A DNA stretch of 64,000 nt from Polaromonas sp. C04 (GTDB lineage Bacteria > Pseudomonadota > Gammaproteobacteria > Burkholderiales > Burkholderiaceae_C), in contig NZ_MUNS01000025.1 of assembly GCF_002002705.1 (NCBI RefSeq), positions 62,001 to 126,000 of the forward strand, given 5' to 3'. The translations under genes were made by a program, and so were the position numbers. This document shows, piece by piece, positions 45,118 through 54,600 of the stretch. The notes beneath the pieces were generated by a model, which had not been told where the DNA came from, made no database searches, and saw only the letters and a list, made by a program, of their open reading frames with translations. Position 1 is the stretch's first letter, and each line of letters starts with the position of its first letter.

Positions 45118-45558
45118 ATGAAAGACATCGCGCAAATTCTCAAGTCGAAACCTGATCAGGCGGTCTACACCGTGAGGTCTTCTGCGTCGGTGCTCGATGC
45201 GGTCGCGCTGATGGCGGAGAAAAACATCGGCGCGCTGGTGGTGCTGGAGGGCGAGGCGTTTGTCGGCATCCTCAGCGAACGCGACTGCACGCGCAAGATG
45301 CTGCTCTTGGATCGCTCGCCCCGGCAAACGGCGGTGCGCGACATCATGACTTTTCCGGTGCAGTATGTGCCCCCATCCCATAGCAATGAGGAATGCATGG
45401 CGCTGATGACCGACAAACGCCTGCGCCACCTGCCCGTCATGGACAACGGCCGGCTGGTCGGCGTGGTGTCCATCGGCGATCTGGTGAAGGACATCATCTC
45501 CGAGCAGGGCTTTATCATCGAGCAGCTCGAACACTACATCGCGGGTGTGCGGGGCTGA
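45118..45558 (+). CDS. CBS-domain pair protein
   Basis: A 146-residue protein made of two CBS repeats: AVALMAEKNIGALVVLEGEA with FVGILSERDCTRKML, then MALMTDKRLRHLPVMDNGRL and VGVVSIGDLVKDII. Such stand-alone pairs bind adenosyl nucleotides and act as energy sensors. An alternative ATG at 45088 would add ten residues; the later ATG, with a GGCGGGAAG upstream, fits the family length better. Confidence 0.88.
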   Translation: MKDIAQILKSKPDQAVYTVRSSASVLDAVALMAEKNIGALVVLEGEAFVGILSERDCTRKMLLLDRSPRQTAVRDIMTFPVQYVPPSHSNEECMALMTDKRLRHLPVMDNGRLVGVVSIGDLVKDIISEQGFIIEQLEHYIAGVRG

Positions 45559-45582
45559 TGGCGCGGCCGCCGGCGCCTTTGC

Positions 45583-48231
45583 TTACCAATCTTCCTTCAC
45601 CGCCAGCACCGCATCGTGTCCGGCCGCGGCGCGCCCCGCGAGCCACGCCGTGGCCGTGCCTGCCAGCACCACGGCTGCGCACAGCGCCAGCAGCCGCAGC
45701 CACGGCACCTGCAAATCCATGGTCCAGTGAAAGCTTTGCGGATTCACCACATGCACCAGCACCACCGACACGGCCAGGCCCAGCGCGAGCCCGGCGATGG
45801 CGCCAATCAGCGTCCAGGCCGCGCCTTCGCCGGCCACCACCGCCAGAATCTGCCGGCGCGTGAGGCCCAGGTGCGCCAACAGGCCGAACTCGCGGCGCCG
45901 CGCCAGCACCTGCGCGCCGAAGGAGGCTGCCACGCCGAACAGGCCAATGGCAATCGCCACGGCCTGCAGCCAGTAGGTCACGGCAAAGCTGCGGTCGAAA
46001 ATCCTGAGCGAGCTGGCGCGAATCTCGCCGACCGAGGCAAAGTCGATCAGCGCGCCCGCGCCCGACTGCTGCTGCTCGGCCACGTCGCGGATGGCCTGCT
46101 GCACCTTGGCGGCGTCGGTGCCGGCTTGCAGCCAGAGCGCCAGGTCGTTGACGCGCCGGTCGCCCGTGAGCCGGTCGAAATCGCGCCGGTCGAGCGCGAT
46201 GGCGCCAAACTGGCGGGCGTAGTCGCGCCACACGCCCGCTACAAAAAAAGTAGCTGATTGCGCACGTCCATCAAGGGCTACGGCCCGAAATGATTCAGAT
46301 AAAGGAGCAAACACGGCGCCCGGGCGTGCGCCATACAGGTCCACCACCGCCTCGCTCACGTAGATCGCCACTTGCCCCGGCGGCACCGGCAGGGGGGGCG
46401 CCAGCAGGGGCAGGTTGCGCGCCGCGTCGCCCAGATCGCGCGCGATCAGCGCCAGCGCCGGTTGGCCGGGCGCCAGCTGCAAGGGGCTGCTGCGCAGCGT
46501 GCCGACGCGCTGCACGCCAGGCAGGCGCGCCACGGCCTGCACAAACTCGGGCGTGAAATACGCCGTATCGCTGGCACTGCCGGCGGTGGCGCTGCGCACG
46601 TACAGCTCAGCCGGCAGCACCACGTCGAGCCAGTGCATGACGGAGCCCCGAAAACTGCCCACCATCACCGTCAGCGCCACAGCGAGGCTCAGCGCCGCCA
46701 CCACGCCGCTGACGGCCACGGCGGCGCTCTCGCGCACGCGGCGCGCGCGCTCGACCGCCAGCAGTGGCAGCAGGTGGCGCGCGACCCGCGGGGCGAGCCG
46801 GTCGTACAGCAAGGCCACCAGCCAGGGCAGGGCGGTGATGCCGCCCACCAGCAGCAGCGCCACCGACAGATACGCCGCCAATGGGATGCCAAACACCGGC
46901 GGAGCCCAGGCCAGAAGGGCGCCAGCGGCTATCAAAATGAGACTTGGCCAGTGCGCGGTGGCGCCGCCCGGTGCCGCGCTCAGGCCCTTGAGGGTTTGCG
47001 CCGGCGGCAGCTTCTGGGCGGCGCGCGCCGGCCACCAGGCGCCGACCAGCGCGGCCAGCACGCCGAGCCCGCCGTAGGTCAGTGCCGCCGCGCCACTCCA
47101 CTGCAAGGCCGGTGCCTCGCCGGCAAAGTAGCCGCCGCCCAGGTCACCGCCCAGCACGCGCAGCGCCAGCGCGGCCAGCCCCGTGCCGAGCGCGATGCCG
47201 GCGGCGCTGCCGAGCAGCCCCAGCACGCCGGACTCCACCAGCACCAGCATCAAACGTTCGCGCCCGGTGAGCCCGAGCACACCGAGCAGCGCAAACTGCT
47301 GGGCGCGCTTGGCCACACTGAGCGACAGCACCGAGAACACCAGAAACGCCCCGATGAACAGCGCCACCAGCGCCAGCACCGTCAGGTTGACGCGGTAGGC
47401 GCGCGACAGGTTGCTGACACGCTGGCCGGCATCGCCGGGTTCGCCGGCGCTGACGTCGGCGGGCAGCTGCAGCGAGTGGATGAACGCCGCACGATCCACG
47501 CCGGGACGCAGCCGCACATCGATGCGCGTGAGCTGGCCGAGCTTGCCGAACAGCTCCTGCGCCGCCGCAATGTCCATCACGGCCAGCGCCGCACCGCCGG
47601 CGCTGACCGTGCCCGCGACCTGTACGGTGTGCAGGGCCAGGCCGCTTTGCAACTGCAGCGTGGCGGGCGCCGCCCCAATGCCGGCCTGCAGTACCTGGCG
47701 CGCCGCGGGGTTCAGAAACACCGTCGCCGGCGCCAGCATCGCCCGCCGTTCGGCGCTGGCCTGGGGCACCGGCATCAGGGCCGGTGCCACCTGCGCCACC
47801 ACGAGCGCGTCCACACCCACCACGCGCAGCGGCGCCCGTGTGCCGTCGGTGGTAATGTCGCCCCCACGCTTGCCCACTGCGTGTGGCTCGCTGCCCCCCG
47901 AGGGGGCCCTCGCGCCTTCGGGCGGCCGGGCGGCGCTCAGTGCATAAGTCGCCAGTTCCAGCACCGGGCTGGCCACGGCCACCTGCGGCTGGTGCGCCAC
48001 GCGCGCGAACAACGTTTCGTCAAACGTGCCCTGGACCGCGCGCAGCGCCAGGTCGGGCTGGCCATTGACCGAGCGCACCGCGCTGGAGAATTCGCTCAGG
48101 GCCGAGGCGTTGATGAGCTGCACCGAGAACGCCAGCGCCACGCCCAGCATCACCGCCACCACGGCCGCCGCGTTGCGCCAGGGGTGGTGGCGCAATTCCT
48201 GCCAGGAGAAGGTGCAAAGCAATGCGCGCAT
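45583..48231 (-). CDS. FtsX-like ABC transporter permease, with three repeat-encoded segments
   Basis: An 882-residue permease: TM helix at residues 20-40, a large periplasmic domain, FtsX core TM groups around 270-410, a second periplasmic domain around 500-720 and a final FtsX core (about 745-880). It matches the LolC/MacB-like permeases that work with LolD-type ATPases and AttH-like proteins. Residues about 98-124 (ARPPEGARAPSGGSEPHAVG) come from an R2 repeat, and about 429-440 and 647-667 from R1 repeats. No frame is broken. The matching ATPase may be the one at 62.8 kb. Confidence 0.85.
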   Translation of the reverse strand: MRALLCTFSWQELRHHPWRNAAAVVAVMLGVALAFSVQLINASALSEFSSAVRSVNGQPDLALRAVQGTFDETLFARVAHQPQVAVASPVLELATYALSAARPPEGARAPSGGSEPHAVGKRGGDITTDGTRAPLRVVGVDALVVAQVAPALMPVPQASAERRAMLAPATVFLNPAARQVLQAGIGAAPATLQLQSGLALHTVQVAGTVSAGGAALAVMDIAAAQELFGKLGQLTRIDVRLRPGVDRAAFIHSLQLPADVSAGEPGDAGQRVSNLSRAYRVNLTVLALVALFIGAFLVFSVLSLSVAKRAQQFALLGVLGLTGRERLMLVLVESGVLGLLGSAAGIALGTGLAALALRVLGGDLGGGYFAGEAPALQWSGAAALTYGGLGVLAALVGAWWPARAAQKLPPAQTLKGLSAAPGGATAHWPSLILIAAGALLAWAPPVFGIPLAAYLSVALLLVGGITALPWLVALLYDRLAPRVARHLLPLLAVERARRVRESAAVAVSGVVAALSLAVALTVMVGSFRGSVMHWLDVVLPAELYVRSATAGSASDTAYFTPEFVQAVARLPGVQRVGTLRSSPLQLAPGQPALALIARDLGDAARNLPLLAPPLPVPPGQVAIYVSEAVVDLYGARPGAVFAPLSESFRAVALDGRAQSATFFVAGVWRDYARQFGAIALDRRDFDRLTGDRRVNDLALWLQAGTDAAKVQQAIRDVAEQQQSGAGALIDFASVGEIRASSLRIFDRSFAVTYWLQAVAIAIGLFGVAASFGAQVLARRREFGLLAHLGLTRRQILAVVAGEGAAWTLIGAIAGLALGLAVSVVLVHVVNPQSFHWTMDLQVPWLRLLALCAAVVLAGTATAWLAGRAAAGHDAVLAVKEDW
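46232..46290 (+). repeat. R1 element inside the FtsX-like gene
   Basis: GCTAC, AAAAAAA, GTAGCTGATTGCGC, then CCATCAAGGGCTACGGCC. This is the best full-length copy and contains both stem arms and the GGGCTA...GGCC tail. It is translated in frame on the minus strand (FRAVALDGRAQSATFFVAG). Confidence 0.8.
46909..46942 (-). repeat. Partial R1 element inside the FtsX-like gene
   Basis: Minus orientation: TCTCATTTTGATAGCCGCTG then GCGCCCTTCTGGCC. It has the second arm and GGCC end but lacks the first arm. It lies in a hydrophobic stretch (LILIAAGALLAW), still in frame. Confidence 0.5.
47858..47940 (+). repeat. R2 GC-rich repeat read in frame inside the FtsX-like gene
   Basis: CGCCCCCACGCTTGCCCACT, GCGTGTGGCTCGCTG, CCCCCCGAGGGGGCCC, TCGCGCCTTCGGGCGGCCGG and GCGGCGCTCAG are nearly identical to the copy at 63493-63575, which is intergenic. 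Here the frame avoids the TCA stop and the repeat is translated. Confidence 0.85.
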
Positions 48232-48307
48232 GTCCGTCCATTGTGCCGCCGCCTGTTGCGCTCCGCCCCGTCTTACACTGGGCCGTCATCTCTGGAAAGG
48301 TTCACTC

Positions 48308-48712
48308 ATGGCAATCGGTTGGCTCGCAGCCCTGAAAACCATCCCGTGGGCGGATGTCATCAGCACGGCCCCCATGGTGGTTGACGGCGCAAAGAAACTG
48401 TGGAGTTCCGTGGGCAAGAAGCCGGTGGCGCCGGAGCTCGCCAATGCGGGGTCGCACCCCGTCTCGTCGCCCGAGGCGATCGCTGTGCTGCAGGCGCGCA
48501 TCGCCGCGCTGGAGGTCGAGGCGGCCGACCTGCACGGCCAGATGGTGGCGTCCTCGGCGCTCATCAAGGCGCTGGCCGAGCAAAACACGCAACTCATCAG
48601 CCGCATCGAAACCAGCCGGGTACGCCTGCTCTGGCTGGCCGTTGCCACGGCGGTGACTGCCGTCATCGCCGTGGGTACCGTGGTTTTGACGGTAATGCGT
48701 TACAGCGCTTGA
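48308..48712 (+). CDS. Conserved hypothetical membrane-anchored protein (134 aa)
   Basis: A 134-residue protein starting MAIGWLAALKTIPW with GGAAAGG upstream. Residues 58-100 form a Leu/Ala/Glu-rich coiled-coil-like helix (LQARIAALEVEAADLHGQMV) and residues 105-130 a single hydrophobic helix. No function is recognised. It is divergent from the FtsX-like permease, with 76 bp between the starts. Confidence 0.7.
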   Translation: MAIGWLAALKTIPWADVISTAPMVVDGAKKLWSSVGKKPVAPELANAGSHPVSSPEAIAVLQARIAALEVEAADLHGQMVASSALIKALAEQNTQLISRIETSRVRLLWLAVATAVTAVIAVGTVVLTVMRYSA

Positions 48713-48865
48713 TCAAGGCCAAGGTTAGGCGCAAATCCGCGTGGTCGCGCCTGGCCACTGATTATTTGCTTCCGTTTTCGACACACAAAAAGCACCCTGT
48801 TACGATTCATTCACGCCACTGGATTGGCGCGCGTCACTTCCCTGATTGTCCAAAGGTTCGCGACC

Positions 48866-50272
48866 ATGCCCCAGATCAGCCTCAAAAGCCCCAGCGCATC
48901 TGAACCTTGTTCTACCCCACGGAATTCCTGTTTCGCCTGTCTTGGCCGGGCCTTCTTCTTGGGCATTCTGTTTGCCACACTGTCCTCCTGCGGCAGCGGC
49001 GGTAGTAGCGGCTCACAGGCTGGCTACACCGTCGGCGGCACCGTCAGCGGACTGACCGGCACTGGCCTCGTACTGCAGAACAACGCCGGGAACAATCTGA
49101 CCATCACGGGTAACGGCCCATTCAGCTTTACCGCCGCGCTAGCCAATGGCGCGAATTACACGGTGACGATCCTGAGTTATCCCGGCGCACCAACGCAGAC
49201 CTGCACAGTCAGCAACGGCATGGGAACGATCGCCGCAGCCGCCGTGACCAACGTGGCGGTGAACTGCGTTGTTGCGAAGGTGCCGCGCTTTGCCTATGTG
49301 GCGAATTTGAGCGATAACACGGTTTCGGCCTATACCGTCGATGCCGGAACCGGCGCCTTGAACGCGGTGGGGACGCCTGTCGCAACGGGGCTGACTCCCT
49401 TATCCCTCGCCGTGGATCCCGCGGGCCGCTTTGCCTATGTGGCGAATGCCGGCAACACGGTCTCGGCTTACGCCATCAACGCCGCGACGGGTGCCTTGAC
49501 CTCGGTGGGCGGATCCCCGTTTTTGGCAGGCTTGGCCCCCAACTCCGTTGTTGTCGACCCTACGGGGAAGTTTGTTTATGTGACGAATTACGACAACAAC
49601 ACGGTCTCGATCTTCACGATCAATGCGGCGACCGGCGCCTTGACCGCGGCGGGGACGGTTATGACGGGATTGAACCCCCACTTCGTCACCGTGGACCCAA
49701 CGGGCAAGTTTGTTTATGTGGCGAACTGGAGCGATAACACTATCTCGGTCTACGCGATCAATGCCGCGACCGGCGTCTTGGCCTTGGTGGGTTCCCCGAT
49801 TGCGACAGGGATAAATCCCTACTCCATCGCAGTGGACCCCACAGGCCGGTTTGCCTACGTGGCCAATGAAGGCAGCGGTACAGTCTCGGCTTACACCCTC
49901 AATGCGACGAGCGGCGCCTTGAGCGCGGTGGGGGCGCCGGTTATTGCGGGCTCGTCGCCGGAGTCCATTGTCGTCGACCCTACAGGTCGCTTTGTCTATG
50001 TCACGAATGCGTTCTCCAACACGGTCTCGGCGTTCGCCATCAATTCCACGACCGGGGCCCTGGGCCATGTGAGCGGAACGCCGTTTGCGACTGGATTGAC
50101 CCCGAACTCCGTCACCGTGGGTTCTACGGGACAGTTTGCCTACGTGGTGAATCAGAGCAGCAACACCGTTTCGGCCTACGCCATCAATGCCGCAAGCGGT
50201 GCCTTGACTGTGCTGGGAACGCCGGTGGCAACAGGATTGAAACCGGACTCCATCGTTGTTGTGGGGTGGTAA
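48866..50272 (+). CDS. Seven-bladed beta-propeller lipoprotein (YncE/lactonase-like)
   Basis: A 468-residue exported protein. The N-terminus has a hydrophobic segment and lipobox LFATLSSC followed by Gly/Ser. A small beta domain (about residues 65-140, YTVGGTVSGLTGTGLVLQNN) precedes seven near-identical blades of about 48 residues, each with FAYVAN, NTVSAYAINAATGAL and VDPTGR. It resembles YncE/6-phosphogluconolactonase-like propellers used as cell-surface modules. ATG at 48866 (AAAGG upstream) is chosen; a TTG 42 bases upstream is possible. It is paralogous to the protein at 57073. Confidence 0.83.
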   Translation: MPQISLKSPSASEPCSTPRNSCFACLGRAFFLGILFATLSSCGSGGSSGSQAGYTVGGTVSGLTGTGLVLQNNAGNNLTITGNGPFSFTAALANGANYTVTILSYPGAPTQTCTVSNGMGTIAAAAVTNVAVNCVVAKVPRFAYVANLSDNTVSAYTVDAGTGALNAVGTPVATGLTPLSLAVDPAGRFAYVANAGNTVSAYAINAATGALTSVGGSPFLAGLAPNSVVVDPTGKFVYVTNYDNNTVSIFTINAATGALTAAGTVMTGLNPHFVTVDPTGKFVYVANWSDNTISVYAINAATGVLALVGSPIATGINPYSIAVDPTGRFAYVANEGSGTVSAYTLNATSGALSAVGAPVIAGSSPESIVVDPTGRFVYVTNAFSNTVSAFAINSTTGALGHVSGTPFATGLTPNSVTVGSTGQFAYVVNQSSNTVSAYAINAASGALTVLGTPVATGLKPDSIVVVGW

Positions 50273-50348
50273 GTGGCGCCACTGTTTGGGCTTGACCTCA
50301 AAATGACAGCCACTTTCAACAACCGTTCCAAAGGATTTAGGATTTGAT

Positions 50349-50960
50349 ATGGCCGGCCCGACGACGAAATTCTGGCAAGAACGCTTCGAGAAAAAAGAAA
50401 CACGCTGGGACCGTGGTGCCCCCAATCCCCAGCTACTGGCGTGGCTGGACAGCGGCGCGTTGCAACCCTGCCGGATTGCCGTGCCGGGTTGCGGCGGCGG
50501 CTGGGAGGTGGCCGAACTGGCGCGGCGCGGCTTCGAGGTCACGGGCCTCGACTACACCCCGGCGGCCGTCGCAAAAACCCGGACCCTGCTGGACGCCGAG
50601 TCCCTCAAGGCGGAAGTTGTTCAGGCCGATGTACTGAGCTACCAGCCGGGGCAGGCCTTCGATGCGGTTTACGAGCAAACCTGCCTGTGCGCGATTCACC
50701 CGGACCATTGGTTCCAATACTCGAAGCAGTTACAGCGGTGGCTGAAGCCCGAGGCCAGCCTGTGGGCGCTGTTCATGCAGGCGATTCGTCCTGCCGCCAG
50801 CGAAGAGGGCTTGATCGAAGGGCCGCCCTATCACTGTGACATCAACGCCATGCGGGCCTTGTTTGCGCAGCCTGACTGGGCATGGCCCGAGCCGCCCTAC
50901 GCCAGGGTGCCCCATCCGGTCCTTGTGCATGAGTTGGCGCTGCGGTTGATTCGCCGGTGA
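50349..50960 (+). CDS. Thiopurine methyltransferase-like SAM methyltransferase
   Basis: A 203-residue class I methyltransferase: FWQERFEKKETRWDRGAPNP and the motif I VPGCGGGWEVAELARRG, then YEQTCLCAIHPDHW are the TPMT-family signatures; similar bacterial proteins are sometimes annotated as tellurite-resistance or thiol methyltransferases. The substrate is unknown. 76 bp after the propeller gene, same strand. Confidence 0.83.
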   Translation: MAGPTTKFWQERFEKKETRWDRGAPNPQLLAWLDSGALQPCRIAVPGCGGGWEVAELARRGFEVTGLDYTPAAVAKTRTLLDAESLKAEVVQADVLSYQPGQAFDAVYEQTCLCAIHPDHWFQYSKQLQRWLKPEASLWALFMQAIRPAASEEGLIEGPPYHCDINAMRALFAQPDWAWPEPPYARVPHPVLVHELALRLIRR

Positions 50961-50993
50961 GTGCTGCCAACGTAACGTCTTGCAGGATTGGTC

Positions 50994-51488
50994 ATGCCTC
51001 ATGAATCCAGACTGACCGGCGAATTGCGCACGCTGCTGCATGCGCAGCGCACGGCGGCACTGGGAACTACAGGCGACGACGGCGCCGCCTTTGTCTCCAT
51101 GGTGCCGTTCGCCCTGGAGCCCGCTCTGGGTTGCCTGGTGATTCACGTCAGCGGCCTGGCGGCCCACACGCGCAACCTGCAAGCCCGGCCCCGGGTGTCG
51201 CTGCTCGTTATGCAGCCTGAGGTGCCGGGGGAGCCGGTGCATGCCCTGCCGCGCGTGACGCTGGAGGGGGAGGCGTTGATCCAGGCGCCCGACAGCGCGT
51301 CGTGGCATGCGTGCCGGGCCGCGTATCTGGCCCGGTTTCCCGAGGCGGAGTTCATGACGCAACTGGGCGACTTCTGCTTTGTTGCGGTTCACATCACACA
51401 AGCGCGTCACGTCGCGGGGTTTGGCGCGGCGCGCGATGTGGGCGAAGAAGAAGTCAAACGCGTCTTCAGCCCTGCAGCACCGGCATAG
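50994..51488 (+). CDS. Pyridoxamine 5'-phosphate oxidase-like (HugZ-type) protein
   Basis: A 164-residue split-barrel flavin-binding protein: LTGELRTLLHAQRTAALGTT, SMVPFALEPALGCLVIHVSG and HTRNLQARPRVSLLVMQPE are the PNPOx-like signatures also found in HugZ heme-degrading proteins. FMN or heme binding is expected from the fold; the reaction is not known. Start at 50994 (AGGA upstream). A short hairpin follows the stop. Confidence 0.8.
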   Translation: MPHESRLTGELRTLLHAQRTAALGTTGDDGAAFVSMVPFALEPALGCLVIHVSGLAAHTRNLQARPRVSLLVMQPEVPGEPVHALPRVTLEGEALIQAPDSASWHACRAAYLARFPEAEFMTQLGDFCFVAVHITQARHVAGFGAARDVGEEEVKRVFSPAAPA

Positions 51489-51504
51489 CCGGCCCTGGCG
51501 CGTC

Positions 51505-51521
51505 TTGCGGGAACCCCGCAA
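51505..51521. terminator. Short GC hairpin after the PNPOx-like gene
   Basis: TTGCGGG, loop AAC and CCCGCAA form a perfect 7-bp stem. There is no T-run. Weak terminator candidate. Confidence 0.3.
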
Positions 51522-51690
51522 TGAAACCTATTCAGTGCTCCGGCGCGTGAGGTTCAGTCGTTAGTCTCGGGGCCTGTAACCCATCTGCACCTCTGTAACG
51601 CATTTATACCTTGAATGACAAGGAGCGGCGCACTAGCCTTCAACCTGTCCAGCGTCCTGGTTTTAATCAACTTGAGGGAGGACAGACGCC

Positions 51691-54600
51691 ATGCGAGTTC
51701 CTAACGGATATAACCCGCTGCCCGGCAGCGAGCGACCCCAAGTTCCTGGATCCGTCCTCGTCGGCCCGGTCGACGGCGATGAGAAGATCGCGGTCACGGT
51801 GCGGTTGCGACCGCGTGCGCAGGCGCCGGGCGACCACGACTTCGAGCACTGGCAGCAGACGCCGCCGAACCAGCGGCGCTTCCTGTCGTCCGACGAGTAC
51901 ATGCAGGCCTACGGCGCGGATCAGAAAGAGGTCGATGCGCTCGCCGACTACTTCCGCTCCAAGGGGTTGCATGTCAGCACGAAAGACGCGGGGCGCAGGC
52001 GCATCGTCGTCGAAGGCACGGCGGCGAAGTTCAATGCAGCATTCGCGATTACGCTGAATATGTACCGCGCGCCGTGGCGCCATGCGCCGCGGCCGGTTCC
52101 GGACCAGGACGGCAAGCAGGTGCCGGGCAGCGCGATCGCCGAGCATTTGCACCGAGGCTTCGAAGGGCCCGCGCATCTGCCGGCGGAACTCATCGAGCGG
52201 GTGTCGGCGGTGCTGGGCCTGGACAACCGGCGCATGGGCAGTCCGGCCGCCACCGGCACCGGCGACCCGCCGAACGCCAACTACCTGTCGCCGGATGCGG
52301 TGGCGCGGCTCTACGATTTTCCGAACACCGGCGCGGCAGGCAAGACCATAGGCATCTTCGAGGATGCGAACAACGGCGCGGCGTACCTGCATTCGGACAT
52401 CAACGCGTTCATCGCCAGTCTGCCGACCGGCTACAACACGCCGCCGGTGTTGACCGACATCGGCCTGCTGGGGTACACGAACAACACCGGCTCGGTGACC
52501 TCGTCCCCCACTGGCGGCGTCGGCGAGTGCTGCATCGACGTATCGATCGCTGCGGCGGTGGCGCAGGGCGCGAACATCAACGTCTATTTCACCGACGACT
52601 CGGAGGCCGGCTGGGAGGCGTTTCTCGATCGCGCGGTCTTTCCACCCGCGGGCGACAACCCGCCGTCGGTGCTGACCGCGAGCTGGGTGCCGTTCCTGAG
52701 CGACGAGCAGGCCGGCAATCCGGCGACGGCGGGAACCTTCGCAAACGTGATTTCGGGGCTGCTGAGCAGCGCGGCGATGCGCGGTATCACGGTGTTCATG
52801 GCGATTGGCGACTGGGGCTCTGCCAATCAGGTCCTCGACGGCCAGTGCCACGTCAGCTATCCAAGCGCCGACCCCTGGGTGACTGCCTGCGGCGGCACCA
52901 TCGTTGGCAACATCAGCGCTTCGCCAACGCAGTTCCAGGAGTTCGTCTGGAGCGACGCGAACCAGTTGGCGTCCCCGTTCCAGAGCTTTCCCTATGTCGC
53001 GACCGGCGGCGGCGTATGCAACAACTTCCCGATGCCCGCGTACCAGACGGCGGCGGGCGTGCTGCCAATCTCGAACAACGACGGCAACGCGCGGCGCGGC
53101 GTGCCGGATGTCGCCGGCATGATCGCGATGAACGGCTTTTTCTTCGCCGGCGCCGGCGGCCCCGGCCAATACGGGTTCATCGGCACCAGCCTGGTGGCGC
53201 CCCTGTACGCCGGCCTCGTCGCAGTCATCGTGAAGTGGCTGGCTCGGGACGTGGGTTTCCTCAACCCGACCTTCTACACCCACGGTCCCGAGATCTGCCA
53301 CGATGTACGGTTCGGGAATAGCGAATCCGGCAATCCTGCCCCCGACGCGCCCGTCTACACGGCGGGTCCCGGCTGGGACGCCTGCACGGGCTGGGGCAGC
53401 ATCGAAGGTTTCCGGCTTCTTGCCGCCCTGGCGCCCGCGCCCATCATCGTGACCGCCATCGCGCACGCCGGGAACTTCGGCAACGTCTGCCTGCATTCTT
53501 TTGCCGACGAGATTCTGACCATCAACAACACGGGCTTCAGCCTGCTCCTGGTCACGGACATCACCTCGTCCTCGCCCGACTTCCAGACACCCGCGGTGGC
53601 CTCGTACCCGCTGGCGATCGAACCCGGCGGATCGGTGGACGTGGTGATCCGCTTGCGGCCCGGCAGCGTGGGCGCCCACGCCGCCACGCTGACCATCTTC
53701 AGCAACGATCTGCTGGGTCATCGTCTCGTCGGGCGCCCCCACAAGGTGGCCGTGTCGGGCGCCACGGCGGCACCCCGGCTCATTCTCGCGATTGCGGACC
53801 ACGGGCGCTTTCGCGACGTGTGCGTGGGCAAGTTCGTGGACGAGCCTCTGCTGCTGAGCAATGGCGGGCGCTGTCCACTGAGCGTGACGGGCATGACCAG
53901 TTCGTCTCCCGATTTCCTCGTCCCCGAAGTGCTGTCCTACCCGGTCACCATCGGACCCGGCGACTCCACTGCGCTGCCGGTGCGTTTTGAGCCCGGATCG
54001 CTGGGGCCGAAGGCCGCGACGCTGACCGTCACGAGCGATGACCCGGCCAGCCCGAGCGTTATTCGGGTCAGCGGCGATGCGCCGGCGCCGCGCCTGGTCG
54101 CGGTGATCGCCGACAACGGGACTTTCAGCCGGACCTGCGTCGGATCGTTCACGGATGAGCCGCTGATCCTGAACAACAGTGGGCGGTGCGTGCTTTCCGT
54201 CACCAGCATCACGTCCTCGTCGGCTGAATTCCTGGTGCCCAGGGTGCTGTCCTATCCGATCTCCATCGGTCCCGGGGATTCCCTGCCGCTGCCCATCCGG
54301 TTCGAACCCACGAGCATCGGCCCCCACTCTGCGACGCTGACGATCGCGAGCAATGATCCGTCGAGTCCGGTCTCGATCGCGGTCAACGGCGAGGCGCCGA
54401 CAGGCAGGCTCGTGGTCACAGGTTCGACCTGCTTTGGCGGCGTGAAGGCCTGCTGCAGCGCCGAGCGCACGATTGCCCTGTGCAACGTGGGCGACTGCAA
54501 GCTGCACGTCTCTAGCGTGGCGTTCCGCCGCAAGAACCCCCACTGGAAGCTGATCAACAATCCCTTCCCCGCCAATCTCCATCCGGGTTCCTGCCTGAGC

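Noticed and set aside
46372-48384. Plus-strand frame of 670 codons opposite the FtsX permease
   Set aside because: Gln/Arg/His-rich antisense product; the permease frame is supported by FtsX domains.
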